Part shown: positions 1 through 8,236 of the stretch, one piece after another
How positions within the stretch are numbered: the first letter of the stretch is position 1
Layout of the letters: every line of letters begins with the position of its first letter
Assembly: GCA_944326585.1 (NCBI GenBank)
Contig: CALVEN010000003.1
Coordinates: 124,001-188,000 of the forward strand
Direction of reading: 5' to 3'
Source: Candidatus Gastranaerophilales bacterium
GTDB lineage: Bacteria > Cyanobacteriota > Vampirovibrionia > Gastranaerophilales > Gastranaerophilaceae
Length of the DNA stretch: 64,000 nucleotides
Translations under genes and position numbers: made by a program
The notes under the pieces: generated by a model
Databases searched by the model: none
Seen by the model: the letters and a program-made list of their open reading frames with translations, nothing else
Told to the model about the DNA's origin: nothing

Positions 1-50
1 TCATCTTTATTATTACCTGTAAATGAAATTTTATTAACACTCAATGACAT
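1..50 (-). CDS. N-terminal fragment of a lineage-specific protein (runs off the window)
   Basis: An ATG at 50 on the minus strand opens a frame reading MSLSVNKISFTGNNKD up to the window edge. It starts 1 nt after the stop codon of the 225-residue gene upstream (TAG T ATG), so the two are surely co-transcribed. The short N-terminus resembles that of the upstream neighbour (S-V-x(2)-[IV]-[SN]-F), which suggests a tandem of related lineage-specific proteins. No function can be assigned from 16 residues. Confidence 0.6.
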   Translation of the reverse strand, partial: MSLSVNKISFTGNNKD

Positions 51-51
51 A

Positions 52-729
52 CTAATCTTTTGTAACCTCCTGTAAAGCAGTTACACCGCCGGTAACCCCG
101 CCGCTTACGGCAAAAAGATTTACAATGCCGTTTTCCAGATTTTTAGCAGTTGCCCATTTTGCAGCCTTTTCTTTAACCTGAATTCCTTTTTCCATAGCTG
201 CCTGATAGAATTTATTTTCTTTAATACTATTGTTTATATTGGTTAATTGTTTTGACAATTTTGTATCTTTATATTTTTTCTCAAGATTTTCAAATAACAC
301 CGCGGTATTTTTACCGAGTTTTGATTCTCTTAAATTTCCGATAATTTGTTTGGAATGTTCGGAAATATTTTTTACGACCTTTTTATCGCCGAGAGATTTA
401 GTCCACGCTGCGGCTTTCTTAACCAATTTGGCAACACCTTGCGCACCGTATTTCATACTTACAAATCCGAGTGCTGCGCCGATACCGACTGATGCAATTT
501 TGCCCAATGCGCGAACAGGTTTCGGAACTTCCGTATTTTCTATAACCGAATTAATCTCATCCAGATGTTCTTCCAATTTTGTTTTGTCTTTTGAGTAATT
601 TTCTTTTGAATAATATTCATCTGACGGCATATCATCGACTACTTCGTAATCGACATCTTTAACTTCACCGTATCTTAGGTCATAAGTTCCGAATGCAGGT
701 CTGAAATTTACTGATTGTACACTTAACAT
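52..729 (-). CDS. Hypothetical protein with two Gly-rich hydrophobic segments
   Basis: 225 residues, family not recognised. The N-terminus MLSVQSVNFRPAFG is the short [IV]-[NS]-F type motif also present in the next gene. Residues about 20-65 are acidic and probably disordered. A hydrophobic small-residue stretch lies near residues 78-95 (IASVGIGAALGFVS), followed by a Lys-rich helical middle and a second hydrophobic Gly-rich stretch near the C-terminus (LFAVSGGVTGGVTAL). There is no cleavable signal peptide. It heads a minus-strand pair with the gene that leaves the window. The two hydrophobic segments could mean membrane association; that is inference. Confidence 0.75.
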   Translation of the reverse strand: MLSVQSVNFRPAFGTYDLRYGEVKDVDYEVVDDMPSDEYYSKENYSKDKTKLEEHLDEINSVIENTEVPKPVRALGKIASVGIGAALGFVSMKYGAQGVAKLVKKAAAWTKSLGDKKVVKNISEHSKQIIGNLRESKLGKNTAVLFENLEKKYKDTKLSKQLTNINNSIKENKFYQAAMEKGIQVKEKAAKWATAKNLENGIVNLFAVSGGVTGGVTALQEVTKD

Positions 730-849
730 ATTTTCTCCAATTCTGTTGCAAACAATTAAAAATCCGTGAAAAATATTTTTTGCCGAATAATTTTAATTTT
801 TTTAACAAAATTTTACAATCTAACCATACTAATTATTACACATTTTCGC

Positions 850-1776
850 TTAATTGTAAACAAATTTCAACCCCTGATATGAATTTCTCTTAATAAATTC
901 ACGGTCAATTTTATTCAAGCAGTCAAACTTTGCTCCGAGCCATTTGGGCGCGATTAAGGTATCCTTAAAACCGTTTCCGGCAAGACGGTGGATTGTGGTT
1001 TCTTTCGGAAGATATTCCAAAAAATCGCAGACGTAATTTACATACTCATCTTCACTCATAAAATCAATTTCGCCTTTTTGGTACATATCAGCGAGCTTTG
1101 TATTTTCCAGAGCGCAGAGCATGTGGATTTTAACTCCGTCGACCTTGAGTTCCGCCAGTTTTTGAGCGGTCTGCATAATTTCGTCATGGCTTTCCCACAA
1201 CCCGAAAATCACATGCACGCACACATTAATCCCGCGTTCTTTTGTTTTTTCGTAAGCTTTCAAAAAACAATCCATGTCATGCCCGCGGTTAATCCGGCGC
1301 AAAGTCTTATTATGAATGGATTGAAGCCCGTATTCAATCCACGTGTAATAATCATCTTTATATGACGATATTAAATCAAGTTTTTCATCGTCAACACAAT
1401 CCGGACGGGTTCCGATTGAAATACCGACTATTTTGTCGTTATTAAGTGCGGAATTATAGATTTTTTCAAGCTCATTAACGGGTTTATAAGTATTTGAATA
1501 GGCTTGAAAATATGACATGAATTTTTCCGCCTTAAACCGTTCCGCCAAATTCTTAATGCCTGCCTCAACCTGTTTTTCGATTGAAAGTTTATTAGAATGC
1601 GCCTTGGAAAAACTTCCGCCTTCATCGCAGAATATACACCCGCCCGTTGAAATTGTTCCGTCCCTGTTCGGACACGAAAAACCGGCGTCAAGGGTTATTT
1701 TGTAAACCTTAGCGCCGAATTTGTTTTTCAAATGCGCACTATACTGATTATAGCGTTTATCAGTATAATTAAACAT
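850..1776 (-). CDS. yhcC: Radical SAM protein of the YhcC/YtqA (TIGR01212) family
   Basis: 308 residues, the usual length for this family. The N-terminal part reads GAKVYKITLDAGFSCPNR and then GGCIFC, giving the family's cysteine arrangement (C..x(11)..CxxC) that would hold the 4Fe-4S cluster and bind S-adenosylmethionine. Further conserved blocks are GTRPDCVDDEKL, a WIEYGLQS segment, RINRGHD and VDGVKIHMLCALENT. The family is related to the Elp3 radical SAM domain and lacks a settled substrate; roles in RNA modification have been suggested. The gene follows a 56-residue zinc-ribbon gene by 2 nt (TAG TT ATG), so they are one transcript. Confidence 0.9.
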   Translation of the reverse strand: MFNYTDKRYNQYSAHLKNKFGAKVYKITLDAGFSCPNRDGTISTGGCIFCDEGGSFSKAHSNKLSIEKQVEAGIKNLAERFKAEKFMSYFQAYSNTYKPVNELEKIYNSALNNDKIVGISIGTRPDCVDDEKLDLISSYKDDYYTWIEYGLQSIHNKTLRRINRGHDMDCFLKAYEKTKERGINVCVHVIFGLWESHDEIMQTAQKLAELKVDGVKIHMLCALENTKLADMYQKGEIDFMSEDEYVNYVCDFLEYLPKETTIHRLAGNGFKDTLIAPKWLGAKFDCLNKIDREFIKRNSYQGLKFVYN

Positions 1777-1778
1777 AA

Positions 1779-1949
1779 CTACCGGTTATTTTCATCATCG
1801 TTCAAAATCGGATATACGTAATGTTCACCGCAATTGGGGCATACAACTTCCTGCTGTTTGCCTTCTTCCAATTGTGCAACTTCGAATAAAGTTTTGCATC
1901 CGGATTGAACGCATCTGATTGCCCATGAAGGTCTGATTAATCTTGCCAT
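1779..1949 (-). CDS. Small zinc-ribbon protein (56 aa)
   Basis: Frame on the minus strand from ATG 1949 to TAG at 1779-1781, giving 56 residues. It begins MARLIRPSWAIRCVQSGCKT and contains CVQSGC and later CPNCGEHYVYP, i.e. two Cys pairs forming a probable single zinc ribbon. A purine-rich AGTGAGG precedes the ATG. It ends 2 nt before the start of the radical SAM gene, so it is probably translationally coupled to it. Function unknown; the tight coupling hints at a role with the radical SAM enzyme. Confidence 0.75.
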   Translation of the reverse strand: MARLIRPSWAIRCVQSGCKTLFEVAQLEEGKQQEVVCPNCGEHYVYPILNDDENNR

Positions 1950-2049
1950 ATAATTTTCCTCACTCTTTATAAAAATATTTTATCATCGAACTCCGGATTG
2001 TGCAAGTATTAAATGGAAGAGACTTATATAGCAAATTCGACATATACAA

Positions 2050-2141
2050 TTAAAAGTCCGTCATTCTGAGGGCTTTAGCCCGAAGAATCTTTTTATTTAG
2101 ATACTTCGCTACCGCTCAGTATGACACACTTTAAGAATTTT
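2050..2141. repeat. REP-like intergenic palindromic repeat
   Basis: The stretch reads CGTCATTCTGAGGGC, then TTTAGCCCGAAGAATC, with a second partial unit (TACTTCGCTACCGCTCAG, ATGACA). It belongs to the same repeat family seen at about 14490, 15080-15170, 16050-16260, 27130-27300 and 57310. It fills most of the gap between two oppositely oriented genes. I see no other gene in 1950-2229. Confidence 0.6.
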
Positions 2142-2229
2142 TAGCGGGATTTGTCGTATAAATTTCTAAATGGGCGGGTAATATATTTTTTTCAAGCTTA
2201 AGATAAAATGGCAGAAAAAGGAGCAAATA

Positions 2230-2511
2230 ATGAAAAAATTTTTAATATTTTTAGCAATAGGCGTTGTAACCGTATTCGCAACAATTGACGCAAGCCGGAG
2301 AATGCAGGAGCTTGACCGAATGGCAATAAAAACACCCGCGCAGGTCGAGCTAAAAGACGACCTCATAAAAAGAGAACCCCAGCAAAACGAAACACAGCGT
2401 CCTCGTGAAAACAACATCCAAACTCCTGACAACTCATTTAACGAACGGTTAAGAGAACAACAGAACAACAATATTCCGCAAACTAAACAGCCGAATTTAT
2501 TAAAAAACTAA
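2230..2511 (+). CDS. Small exported or membrane-anchored hypothetical protein
   Basis: 93 residues. MKKFLIFLAIGVVTVFATID is a short charged N-terminus followed by one hydrophobic helix, so it is a signal anchor or signal peptide. The rest is polar and rich in Gln, Asn, Arg and Pro (QQNETQRPRENN), probably disordered. A clear AAAAGGAG ribosome binding site sits 7 nt before the ATG. Its end overlaps the convergent gene at 2508 by 4 nt. Function unknown. Confidence 0.7.
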   Translation: MKKFLIFLAIGVVTVFATIDASRRMQELDRMAIKTPAQVELKDDLIKREPQQNETQRPRENNIQTPDNSFNERLREQQNNNIPQTKQPNLLKN

Positions 2512-3308
2512 AAATCAAAAATAGTTTCGCTATGGATTTCGCCGTAATCATTATCGTCTTGAAGCCGTACATTGGTATTGCCGAGAGGATTGGGGCGGAA
2601 ATCGGTTTGTTCGGTTTTTTCAACGGATTTCGGCACAACCGGCTTTGTGACCTTCGGATAAAATCTGAGGGTAATATTTTGTGCAATGTCTTTTGAAATT
2701 ATATCTCTTGAATAAAACTTCATTTTTTCCAGCTGCGACGCTGCCTGAGAACTCGTAACCGCCCAGAATCTCGTTTCATTATCGCCCAGAATTTTTTTAT
2801 ATTTCCCGCTCCACATAACAACATCGTTAACGTTATCCGTCAAAACAACATTTGTCTCCATTGTGTATGAATTATATGCCTCAAATGCGCTTGAAACTTC
2901 CATTACTTCCCACACATTGCGTTTTGAATTTTGTTGTGTCACAAGACTATTGATTAAAAGAACCGATTTTGCGTCAAAAGCTTTTGCAACCGCCTTTGTA
3001 GAGGTAAAATCAACGGAATTTTTGTTTTTGTAACGGTTAAGCGTATTGACCGCAGACGCTTTTAATGCAGGATCTTCCGCAAACTTTTTTCTGACGTCAT
3101 AAAGATTTGGCGAAATAATTTTGCCGCGCTTATTAAAATTATTTATAACATCCTCAGCAATAATCTCGGAAACCTCCGGAAAACAATAATAATTATCGCA
3201 AACCGAAAACAAATCAACCGGCAAAACCAGCACCTTGAAAGGTTCCGCACTCACACAATTTCCCAGAAACAAACATAATAATACAATTATTTTTGCCCAA
3301 AGTTTCAT
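2508..3308 (-). CDS. Exported hypothetical protein (periplasmic/lipid-exposed)
   Basis: 266 residues from the ATG at 3308. The N-terminus MKLWAKIIVLLCLFLGNCVS is a signal peptide (either SPI cleavage after VSA, or a lipobox-like LGNC). The mature part starts AEPFKVLVLPVDLFSV and continues as an alpha/beta-looking sequence with a predicted ABC-like repeat of exported proteins that gather an 'integrity' value; I do not recognise the family. An extended -10 box (TGC TATAAT) lies only 6 nt before the ATG, so the mRNA may be leaderless; no Shine-Dalgarno is visible. Divergent from cdd. Confidence 0.7.
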   Translation of the reverse strand: MKLWAKIIVLLCLFLGNCVSAEPFKVLVLPVDLFSVCDNYYCFPEVSEIIAEDVINNFNKRGKIISPNLYDVRKKFAEDPALKASAVNTLNRYKNKNSVDFTSTKAVAKAFDAKSVLLINSLVTQQNSKRNVWEVMEVSSAFEAYNSYTMETNVVLTDNVNDVVMWSGKYKKILGDNETRFWAVTSSQAASQLEKMKFYSRDIISKDIAQNITLRFYPKVTKPVVPKSVEKTEQTDFRPNPLGNTNVRLQDDNDYGEIHSETIFDF

Positions 3309-3390
3309 AATAAAATTATAGCACAATCATACGCGTAAAGGATTATATTTATCAAAAAACAGTCTAAAATGTATTTTAAAGGAGAATATT

Positions 3391-3774
3391 ATGGATTACA
3401 ACATTTTAATGGAAAAGGCAATAGAAGTTTCAAAAAATGCCTATATTCCTTATTCAAAATTCCCCGTCGGCGCCTGCGTTTTGACAGAAAATGAAAAAAT
3501 TTATACGGGCTGTAACTTTGAAAACGCCAGTTTCGGTCTTACAATTTGCGCGGAAAGAAATGCTATCGGAAGCGCAATCGCGGACGGCGAAAGAAAAATT
3601 AAAGCAATCGCAATATATTCACCTAATACAGATAACTGTTACCCCTGCGGAGCATGCCGTCAGGTGCTCTACGAATTCAAATCCGATAACGGAATTGATG
3701 TTATATTAAAACAAGGTGACGGTTTAACTTTCCACAAAATTGAAGAACTTTTGCCCGAAGGATTCAACCTGTAA
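3391..3774 (+). CDS. cdd: Cytidine deaminase
   Basis: 127 residues, the length of the tetrameric T-CDA class. It hydrolyses cytidine/deoxycytidine to uridine/deoxyuridine in pyrimidine salvage. The substrate loop PYSKFPVGA, the catalytic CAER motif (Cys zinc ligand plus proton-shuttling Glu) and the second zinc pair PCGACRQ are all present and in order. Ribosome binding site AAAGGAG 6 nt before ATG. Its TAA overlaps the ATG of the next small gene (TAATG), so the two are translationally coupled. Confidence 0.95.
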   Translation: MDYNILMEKAIEVSKNAYIPYSKFPVGACVLTENEKIYTGCNFENASFGLTICAERNAIGSAIADGERKIKAIAIYSPNTDNCYPCGACRQVLYEFKSDNGIDVILKQGDGLTFHKIEELLPEGFNL

Positions 3775-3992
3775 TGTATTTTATAGAGCTTCTGGTTAAA
3801 AAATTCCGAAAAAAAACGACTGATGAGGATACATTTGACCCTATGACGGAAGAAATTCCCGAGGAAGAAGCCTGCGAACATGTTTTTATGCCGATAGACA
3901 GCACAGGCGAGGTGCTTTCCTGCAGAAATTGCGGGCTTGTGGTTAAGCGGACGGATTTGAAGGATATTAATTTTTTCCGCAAACACAGTTAA
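3774..3992 (+). CDS. Small acidic protein with Cys/His ribbon motif
   Basis: 72 residues, starting at the ATG that overlaps the cdd stop (TAATG). The N-terminus MYFIELLVKKFRKK is amphipathic and basic, followed by an acidic linker and CEHVF...LSCRNCGLVVKR, a C-x-H...CxxC arrangement suited to one zinc. The family is not recognised. It ends 28 nt before a strong bidirectional terminator. Coupling to cdd makes it a real gene rather than a chance frame. Confidence 0.65.
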   Translation: MYFIELLVKKFRKKTTDEDTFDPMTEEIPEEEACEHVFMPIDSTGEVLSCRNCGLVVKRTDLKDINFFRKHS

Positions 3993-4018
3993 TGCCTTTG
4001 GCACTTTTTATGTAAAAA

Positions 4019-4048
4019 TAGAAGCCCCTCATTAGAGGGGCTTCTATT
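4019..4048. terminator. Bidirectional rho-independent terminator
   Basis: Perfect 11-bp stem AGAAGCCCCTC / GAGGGGCTTCT at 4020-4030 and 4035-4045 with a 4-nt loop, flanked by an A-rich left side and T-rich right side. It serves the cdd pair (plus) and the ribbon-helix-helix gene (minus). Confidence 0.85.
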
Positions 4049-4075
4049 ATGTTTCCCAAATTCCTCCCAACGACC

Positions 4076-4264
4076 TTATTGCAGCAAAGCTTCCAAAAGT
4101 TCGGCATTTTTACCTGCTGTGGTTGATTCACGTACTTTTTGTTTGTAAATATACGTGCGCAGAGCTTCTCTGATTAGTTCGCTCCTTGAACGGTTTTCTC
4201 CGTCAGCGACCTGATCGATTTTGTTCAAAAATTCTTCGGGCATTGAAATTAATACTCGTGCCAT
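4076..4264 (-). CDS. Ribbon-helix-helix (CopG/Arc-type) DNA-binding protein
   Basis: 62 residues. MARVLISMPEEFLNKIDQVA and then RSRSELIREALRTYI match the beta-strand plus helix-turn-helix of MetJ/Arc/CopG antitoxin-like repressors. Ribosome binding site AAAGGAG before the ATG. No toxin-like gene follows: the next thing downstream is the terminator at 4019. It is therefore either a stand-alone regulator or an orphan antitoxin. The C-terminal 15 residues are polar and could be where a partner would bind. Confidence 0.8.
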   Translation of the reverse strand: MARVLISMPEEFLNKIDQVADGENRSRSELIREALRTYIYKQKVRESTTAGKNAELLEALLQ

Positions 4265-4440
4265 ATATTCTCCTTTTTCTTTAAAATATTGCTCTGATAT
4301 ATTATTAAAAACATTTTTGATGAAAAAAGTGCTATTTTTTATATAGAAAATATATACAAATTTTTAAAATGTACTCAGCGAGCTGTTTTACGTCTTAAAA
4401 TTATTTGTAACATTACTTAACTTTTTGCAAAAAGCCTTTG

Positions 4441-4469
4441 TTGAAATGAGATTATGTCTGTGGTATTCT
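4441..4469 (+). promoter_or_regulatory. Sigma-70 type promoter of gltX
   Basis: TTGAAA at 4441-4446, 17-nt spacer, TATTCT at 4464-4469 preceded by TG (extended -10). The 230-nt gap before gltX holds nothing else I can support. Confidence 0.6.
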
Positions 4470-4498
4470 TTTGTGTGCTATAAAAGAAAGAAGGAAAT

Positions 4499-5962
4499 AT
4501 GACAGAAGTTAGAGTAAGAATTGCGCCTTCTCCGAGCGGAAATCTTCATATCGGAACCGCACGTACAGCGCTTTTTAATTATTTATTCGCAAAGAAAAAT
4601 AACGGCAAGTTTATTTTGAGAATTGAGGATACCGATGCCGAACGTACAAGTCAGGCATATATTGATAATATTTTTGACAGCTTGAAGGCATTGGGCTTGA
4701 ACTGGGACGAAGGTCCCGATGTAGGCGGCCCGTATGGTCCTTATACACAGTCAGAAAGGTTTGATATTTATCCGAAATACGCGCAAATGCTTTTGGATAA
4801 AGGTTTTGCTTATGAATGTTTTTGTACTCCGGAAGAACTGGAGGCTGAAAAACAGCTTGCAACACAAAATAAAAAGCCTTATGTATATTCCAAAAAGTGC
4901 GAAAATTTAACAGAAGAAGAAAAAGCAAAATTACGAGCCGAAGGCAGAAAACCCGCAATTCGTTTTAATATTGCAAAAGCTCAAAAAGCTTTCCACGAAG
5001 GCACGATTCTGAAATTTGATGACCTTGTAAAAGGCGAACTGCATATGGATACAAGTCTGCTCGGCGATTTTGTAATTATGAAATCCAACGGAACTCCGAC
5101 ATATAACTTTGCGGTTGTTATTGACGATATGCTGATGAAAATTTCACACGTTATCCGCGGAGAAGACCATATTTCAAATACATTCAAGCAAATTCTTATT
5201 TTTGAAGCTTTAGGCGCTGAAGTTCCGAGATTCGGACACCTTGGCATGATTTTGGCACCTGACAGAAGCAAACTTTCTAAAAGACACGGTGCAACGGCAG
5301 TTTCCGAATTTGTTGAAAAAGGTTATCTGACCGAAGCTTTAATCAACTTTGTTGCGCTTTTGGGCTGGTCACCGTCTGACGGTCAGGAAATTAAATCAAT
5401 TGACGAAATCGCTAAAGACTTCAGAATCGGTGATATTTCTTCATCTAACTCGATTTTTGAATACGACAAATTGAACTGGATGAACAGCCATTATATTAAG
5501 ATGCTTAGTATTGACGAGCTGAAAGAAAGATTGAAACCGTATTTAACAAAATACGATTTGTCAGAGCTTACGGACGAACAGTATACCAGAATGGTTGAAA
5601 TTACCTATGAACCTTTGACATTATTGTCGGATATTACTGACGCTGTACCGTATTTCTTCGGCGAAGATGTTGAAATCGATCCGAAAGCTCAGGCGGATGT
5701 CCTTGACACAGACGTTGCTCAGGATGTTTTGAAAGAATTTTTAAGACAGGCTGAGTCCTGGGAATTCACTGAAGAAAATCTTCATGAAAAACTTGAAATT
5801 TTCCGCGCCGAGTACAAAGAAAAAGGTATTAAACCAAAAGTTACCATGTGGGCGATAAGAGCAGCCGTTACAGGCAGAACATGCGGCGCTGATATGACGG
5901 CAATCCTTGCTATTCTCGGCAAAGACAAAGTCTTTCGCAGGGTTAAAAAAGCCGTTAAATAA
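4499..5962 (+). CDS. gltX: Glutamate--tRNA ligase
   Basis: 487 residues, typical of bacterial GluRS. It charges tRNA-Glu (and possibly tRNA-Gln, if an amidotransferase route exists). Class I signatures are intact: HIGH-type PSPSGNLHIGTART near residue 10 and KMSKS-type KLSKRHGAT near residue 260, with the catalytic-domain block FILRIEDTDAERT. The C-terminal half is the helical anticodon-binding domain. Good ribosome binding site AAGAAGGAAAT right before the ATG. Monocistronic, closed by a terminator at 5985. Confidence 0.97.
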   Translation: MTEVRVRIAPSPSGNLHIGTARTALFNYLFAKKNNGKFILRIEDTDAERTSQAYIDNIFDSLKALGLNWDEGPDVGGPYGPYTQSERFDIYPKYAQMLLDKGFAYECFCTPEELEAEKQLATQNKKPYVYSKKCENLTEEEKAKLRAEGRKPAIRFNIAKAQKAFHEGTILKFDDLVKGELHMDTSLLGDFVIMKSNGTPTYNFAVVIDDMLMKISHVIRGEDHISNTFKQILIFEALGAEVPRFGHLGMILAPDRSKLSKRHGATAVSEFVEKGYLTEALINFVALLGWSPSDGQEIKSIDEIAKDFRIGDISSSNSIFEYDKLNWMNSHYIKMLSIDELKERLKPYLTKYDLSELTDEQYTRMVEITYEPLTLLSDITDAVPYFFGEDVEIDPKAQADVLDTDVAQDVLKEFLRQAESWEFTEENLHEKLEIFRAEYKEKGIKPKVTMWAIRAAVTGRTCGADMTAILAILGKDKVFRRVKKAVK

Positions 5963-5982
5963 TTTGATAGTGTAAATTTTTG

Positions 5983-6025
5983 TTAAAAATCCCGGATTAC
6001 ATTAAAGTTTTTCGGGATTTTTCCG
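5983..6025 (+). terminator. Terminator of gltX
   Basis: AAAAATCCCG at 5985-5994 pairs with CGGGATTTTT at 6013-6022; T-rich tail follows. Confidence 0.8.
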
Positions 6026-6059
6026 TATTAAATATTAAAATAAAGAAGCGGAGGTTTAT

Positions 6060-6269
6060 ATGGCTTTGGAAAACAAAATTACAAATACTGCGACCTATGA
6101 AGAAGTAATGGACTTTTTGAATTCATTTGACGATGTCGACGGTATGCTGCTTGACTTTTTGGAAGATTCAAAACCGGATATTAAGGTTATAAGCGGGCCG
6201 AGCGAAATAACATATGAGTATGATGACTTTTTGAAAATATTTGACGAAGACGGTCTTGAAGGCCTGTAA
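6060..6269 (+). CDS. Tiny acidic protein, paralogue of the gene at 6367
   Basis: 69 residues, strongly acidic (FDDVDGMLLDFLEDSKPD). Ribosome binding site AGCGGAGG before the ATG. The C-terminus YEYDDFLKIFDEDGLEGL closely matches that of the next gene (YSYDKFIEIYDNYGLGGF). The family is unknown to me. It has its own terminator at 6289, so it is an independent transcription unit between gltX and its paralogue. Confidence 0.7.
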   Translation: MALENKITNTATYEEVMDFLNSFDDVDGMLLDFLEDSKPDIKVISGPSEITYEYDDFLKIFDEDGLEGL

Positions 6270-6288
6270 AATGTAAAGGAATTGTAAC

Positions 6289-6324
6289 AAACTGCCGGAG
6301 ATGTTAAAGTTTCCGGCAGTTTTG
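6289..6324 (+). terminator. Terminator after the first tiny acidic gene
   Basis: ACTGCCGGA at 6291-6299 pairs with TCCGGCAGT at 6312-6320, followed by TTTTG. Confidence 0.85.
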
Positions 6325-6366
6325 TCGTATATATAATCGGGACTGCATCAGGGATATTAGGAGAAA

Positions 6367-6612
6367 ATGGAATTTAGGAAAAACATACTTATCATGCTGA
6401 TGAATTGTATTGATCGGCCTGAAAAAGAAGATTTGAATACGGATGAGGATATGGCGGACATTCTTGCGAGACTGCAAAATAAAAGAATGGCTGAAATAAA
6501 ACAGCTCATCGAGATTATTGACGCAAACGACAATAACAAAAGATCCGCTTATTCGTATGACAAATTCATTGAAATATACGATAATTACGGACTTGGCGGT
6601 TTTATTTTTTAA
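6367..6612 (+). CDS. Tiny protein sharing a C-terminal motif with the gene at 6060
   Basis: 81 residues. Ribosome binding site TTAGGAGAAA before the ATG. Helical N-terminal part (MLMNCIDRP, MADILARLQNKRMAEIKQLI) and C-terminus YSYDKFIEIYDNYGLGGF, which aligns with the end of the upstream paralogue as Y-x-Y-D-x-F-[LI]-x-I-[FY]-D-x(2)-G-L-x-G. It ends 15 nt before rsmH and probably shares its transcript. Function unknown; a short conserved C-terminal tail is typical of a peptide that docks on a partner, but that is inference. Confidence 0.7.
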   Translation: MEFRKNILIMLMNCIDRPEKEDLNTDEDMADILARLQNKRMAEIKQLIEIIDANDNNKRSAYSYDKFIEIYDNYGLGGFIF

Positions 6613-6627
6613 TGCTAAAATTCTTTT

Positions 6628-7569
6628 ATGGAAGAATTTAAGCATTATACGGTAATGAAAAATGAAGCCGTAGACGCACTTGAGTGTAAAAACGGGCTTG
6701 TTTACGTTGACTGCACCCTTGGCGGCGGCGGACACAGTGAGCTTATTTTGCAAAGAATTTCGCCTGACGGGCGTCTTATAGCTTTTGATATTGACGATGA
6801 CGCAATACGGGCAGCGTCCGAACGTTTAAAAAATTACAATAATATTACAATTGTTAAGGAATCTTACACAAATATTAAAAAAGTTCTCCAAAATCTGGGA
6901 ATTGAAAAAATAACCGGCGGGGTGCTTTTTGATCTGGGGGCATCCTATCACCAGCTGACCAAAGCGGAACGCGGTTTTTCGTTTATGAAAGAGGCGCCTT
7001 TGGATATGAGATTTGGCACAAATTCCGAGTTTACGGCGTATGATGTTGTAAATTTTTACCCCGAAGAAGATTTAGTCAGAATTTTTTCCGAATACGGCGA
7101 AGAACGCTTCTCCAAAAGGATTGCAAAGGCAATAACCGAAGCGCGCAAAAATAAAAAAATTGAAACAACTCTTGAATTATCTGATTTAATTATTAAATCA
7201 ACGCCAAAAATCAAATCCGCCGTACACCCGGCGACACGCGTATTTCAGGCAATCCGAATTGAAGTTAATCACGAGTTACAAAATGTTAAAAATACATTAA
7301 ACGATGTGTTGGATTTATTGGAGTTTGGTGCTATAATAAGTGTAATAAGTTTTCACTCACTGGAAGACAGAATAGTGAAACACTTGTTCAAATACCACTC
7401 ACAGCGCTGTCATTGCGATAGAAATCAGATGATTTGCAAATGTCCGCCTCCTGTATTGGAATTGGTGAACAAAAAACCGATAATGGCAAGCGCAGAGGAG
7501 ATTAAAGAAAATCCGCCTTCGCGAAGTGCAAAATTAAGAATCGCAAGGTGCATACGACACAGTTTGTAG
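6628..7569 (+). CDS. rsmH: 16S rRNA (cytosine1402-N4)-methyltransferase
   Basis: 313 residues, the normal length. It methylates C1402 of 16S rRNA. The N-terminal block HYTVMKNEAVDAL and the SAM-binding DCTLGGGGHSELIL are diagnostic, followed by DIDDDAI, the LFDLGASYHQL block, the inserted helical domain, and the C-terminal ISFHSLEDRIVKHLF. As in most division clusters it is followed by an FtsL-like gene (16 nt away), but the remaining mur/fts genes are absent here. Confidence 0.96.
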   Translation: MEEFKHYTVMKNEAVDALECKNGLVYVDCTLGGGGHSELILQRISPDGRLIAFDIDDDAIRAASERLKNYNNITIVKESYTNIKKVLQNLGIEKITGGVLFDLGASYHQLTKAERGFSFMKEAPLDMRFGTNSEFTAYDVVNFYPEEDLVRIFSEYGEERFSKRIAKAITEARKNKKIETTLELSDLIIKSTPKIKSAVHPATRVFQAIRIEVNHELQNVKNTLNDVLDLLEFGAIISVISFHSLEDRIVKHLFKYHSQRCHCDRNQMICKCPPPVLELVNKKPIMASAEEIKENPPSRSAKLRIARCIRHSL

Positions 7570-7585
7570 TTGGGGAAAGAAAAAG

Positions 7586-8083
7586 TTGAATACGGCAAGA
7601 GCACATAAATTAGATTATTCGCTGGGGCAGGGGGACTTCCAAGAAAGTCAAACAGCAGTATATACGGAAACCATACAAGAATACGCTGAAAACCCTATAG
7701 AAGAAACACCGATTATAGAAGGTTATTTTTATAAAGAAAGCACGGTGAAAGACATGGCGATAAGAAAAGTTAATAAATCCTTATGCGGGCTTTTGATAAT
7801 GGCTATTTTAACCACTTTTGTCAGCTATTATTTTGTCATGTGCAATGAATTAACCCTCAACACTCTTAACCGCCAGATTATTTCACTGAACGATGAAAAT
7901 ACCGAATTGCAGAACAATCTGGACAGACTAAAATCCTTTAATAATGTTGATAACAAAATGATGCAGTATAATCTTCTTCAAAAAGCCGAAAAGGTTATTG
8001 AAGTTCCGGCAGTTGTGCCTACTCAGACCGTAGATAAAACAAGAATTGTCTCAGCACCTTTTAAATGGGCTATCGGATATTAA
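7586..8083 (+). CDS. FtsL-like bitopic cell-division protein
   Basis: 165 residues from a TTG start, preceded by GGGGAAAG. Cytoplasmic N-terminus of about 63 residues, one transmembrane helix (LCGLLIMAILTTFVSYYFVM, residues about 68-87), then an extracytoplasmic leucine-zipper-like coiled coil (NRQIISLNDENTELQNNLDR). This topology and its place directly after rsmH match FtsL, which scaffolds FtsB/FtsQ at the septum. Sequence identity to FtsL families is weak, so the call rests on topology and context. The cytoplasmic tail is longer than in most FtsL proteins. Confidence 0.65.
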   Translation: MNTARAHKLDYSLGQGDFQESQTAVYTETIQEYAENPIEETPIIEGYFYKESTVKDMAIRKVNKSLCGLLIMAILTTFVSYYFVMCNELTLNTLNRQIISLNDENTELQNNLDRLKSFNNVDNKMMQYNLLQKAEKVIEVPAVVPTQTVDKTRIVSAPFKWAIGY

Positions 8084-8236
8084 AAAAATATTATCCAATC
8101 AATACTTGTCAGCAAGGTAACTTGTTGTTGTATTTTTATATACCATACTAAAGTAGGAAATTTTATAAAAAACATTAAAGTTTTAATAAATTTTATCCGT
8201 ATATAAAAATAAAAGCATGTATAGAAGGATAGTTTA

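Noticed and set aside
4076..4264. Toxin-antitoxin pair around the ribbon-helix-helix gene
   Set aside because: No companion toxin gene is adjacent; a terminator follows directly.
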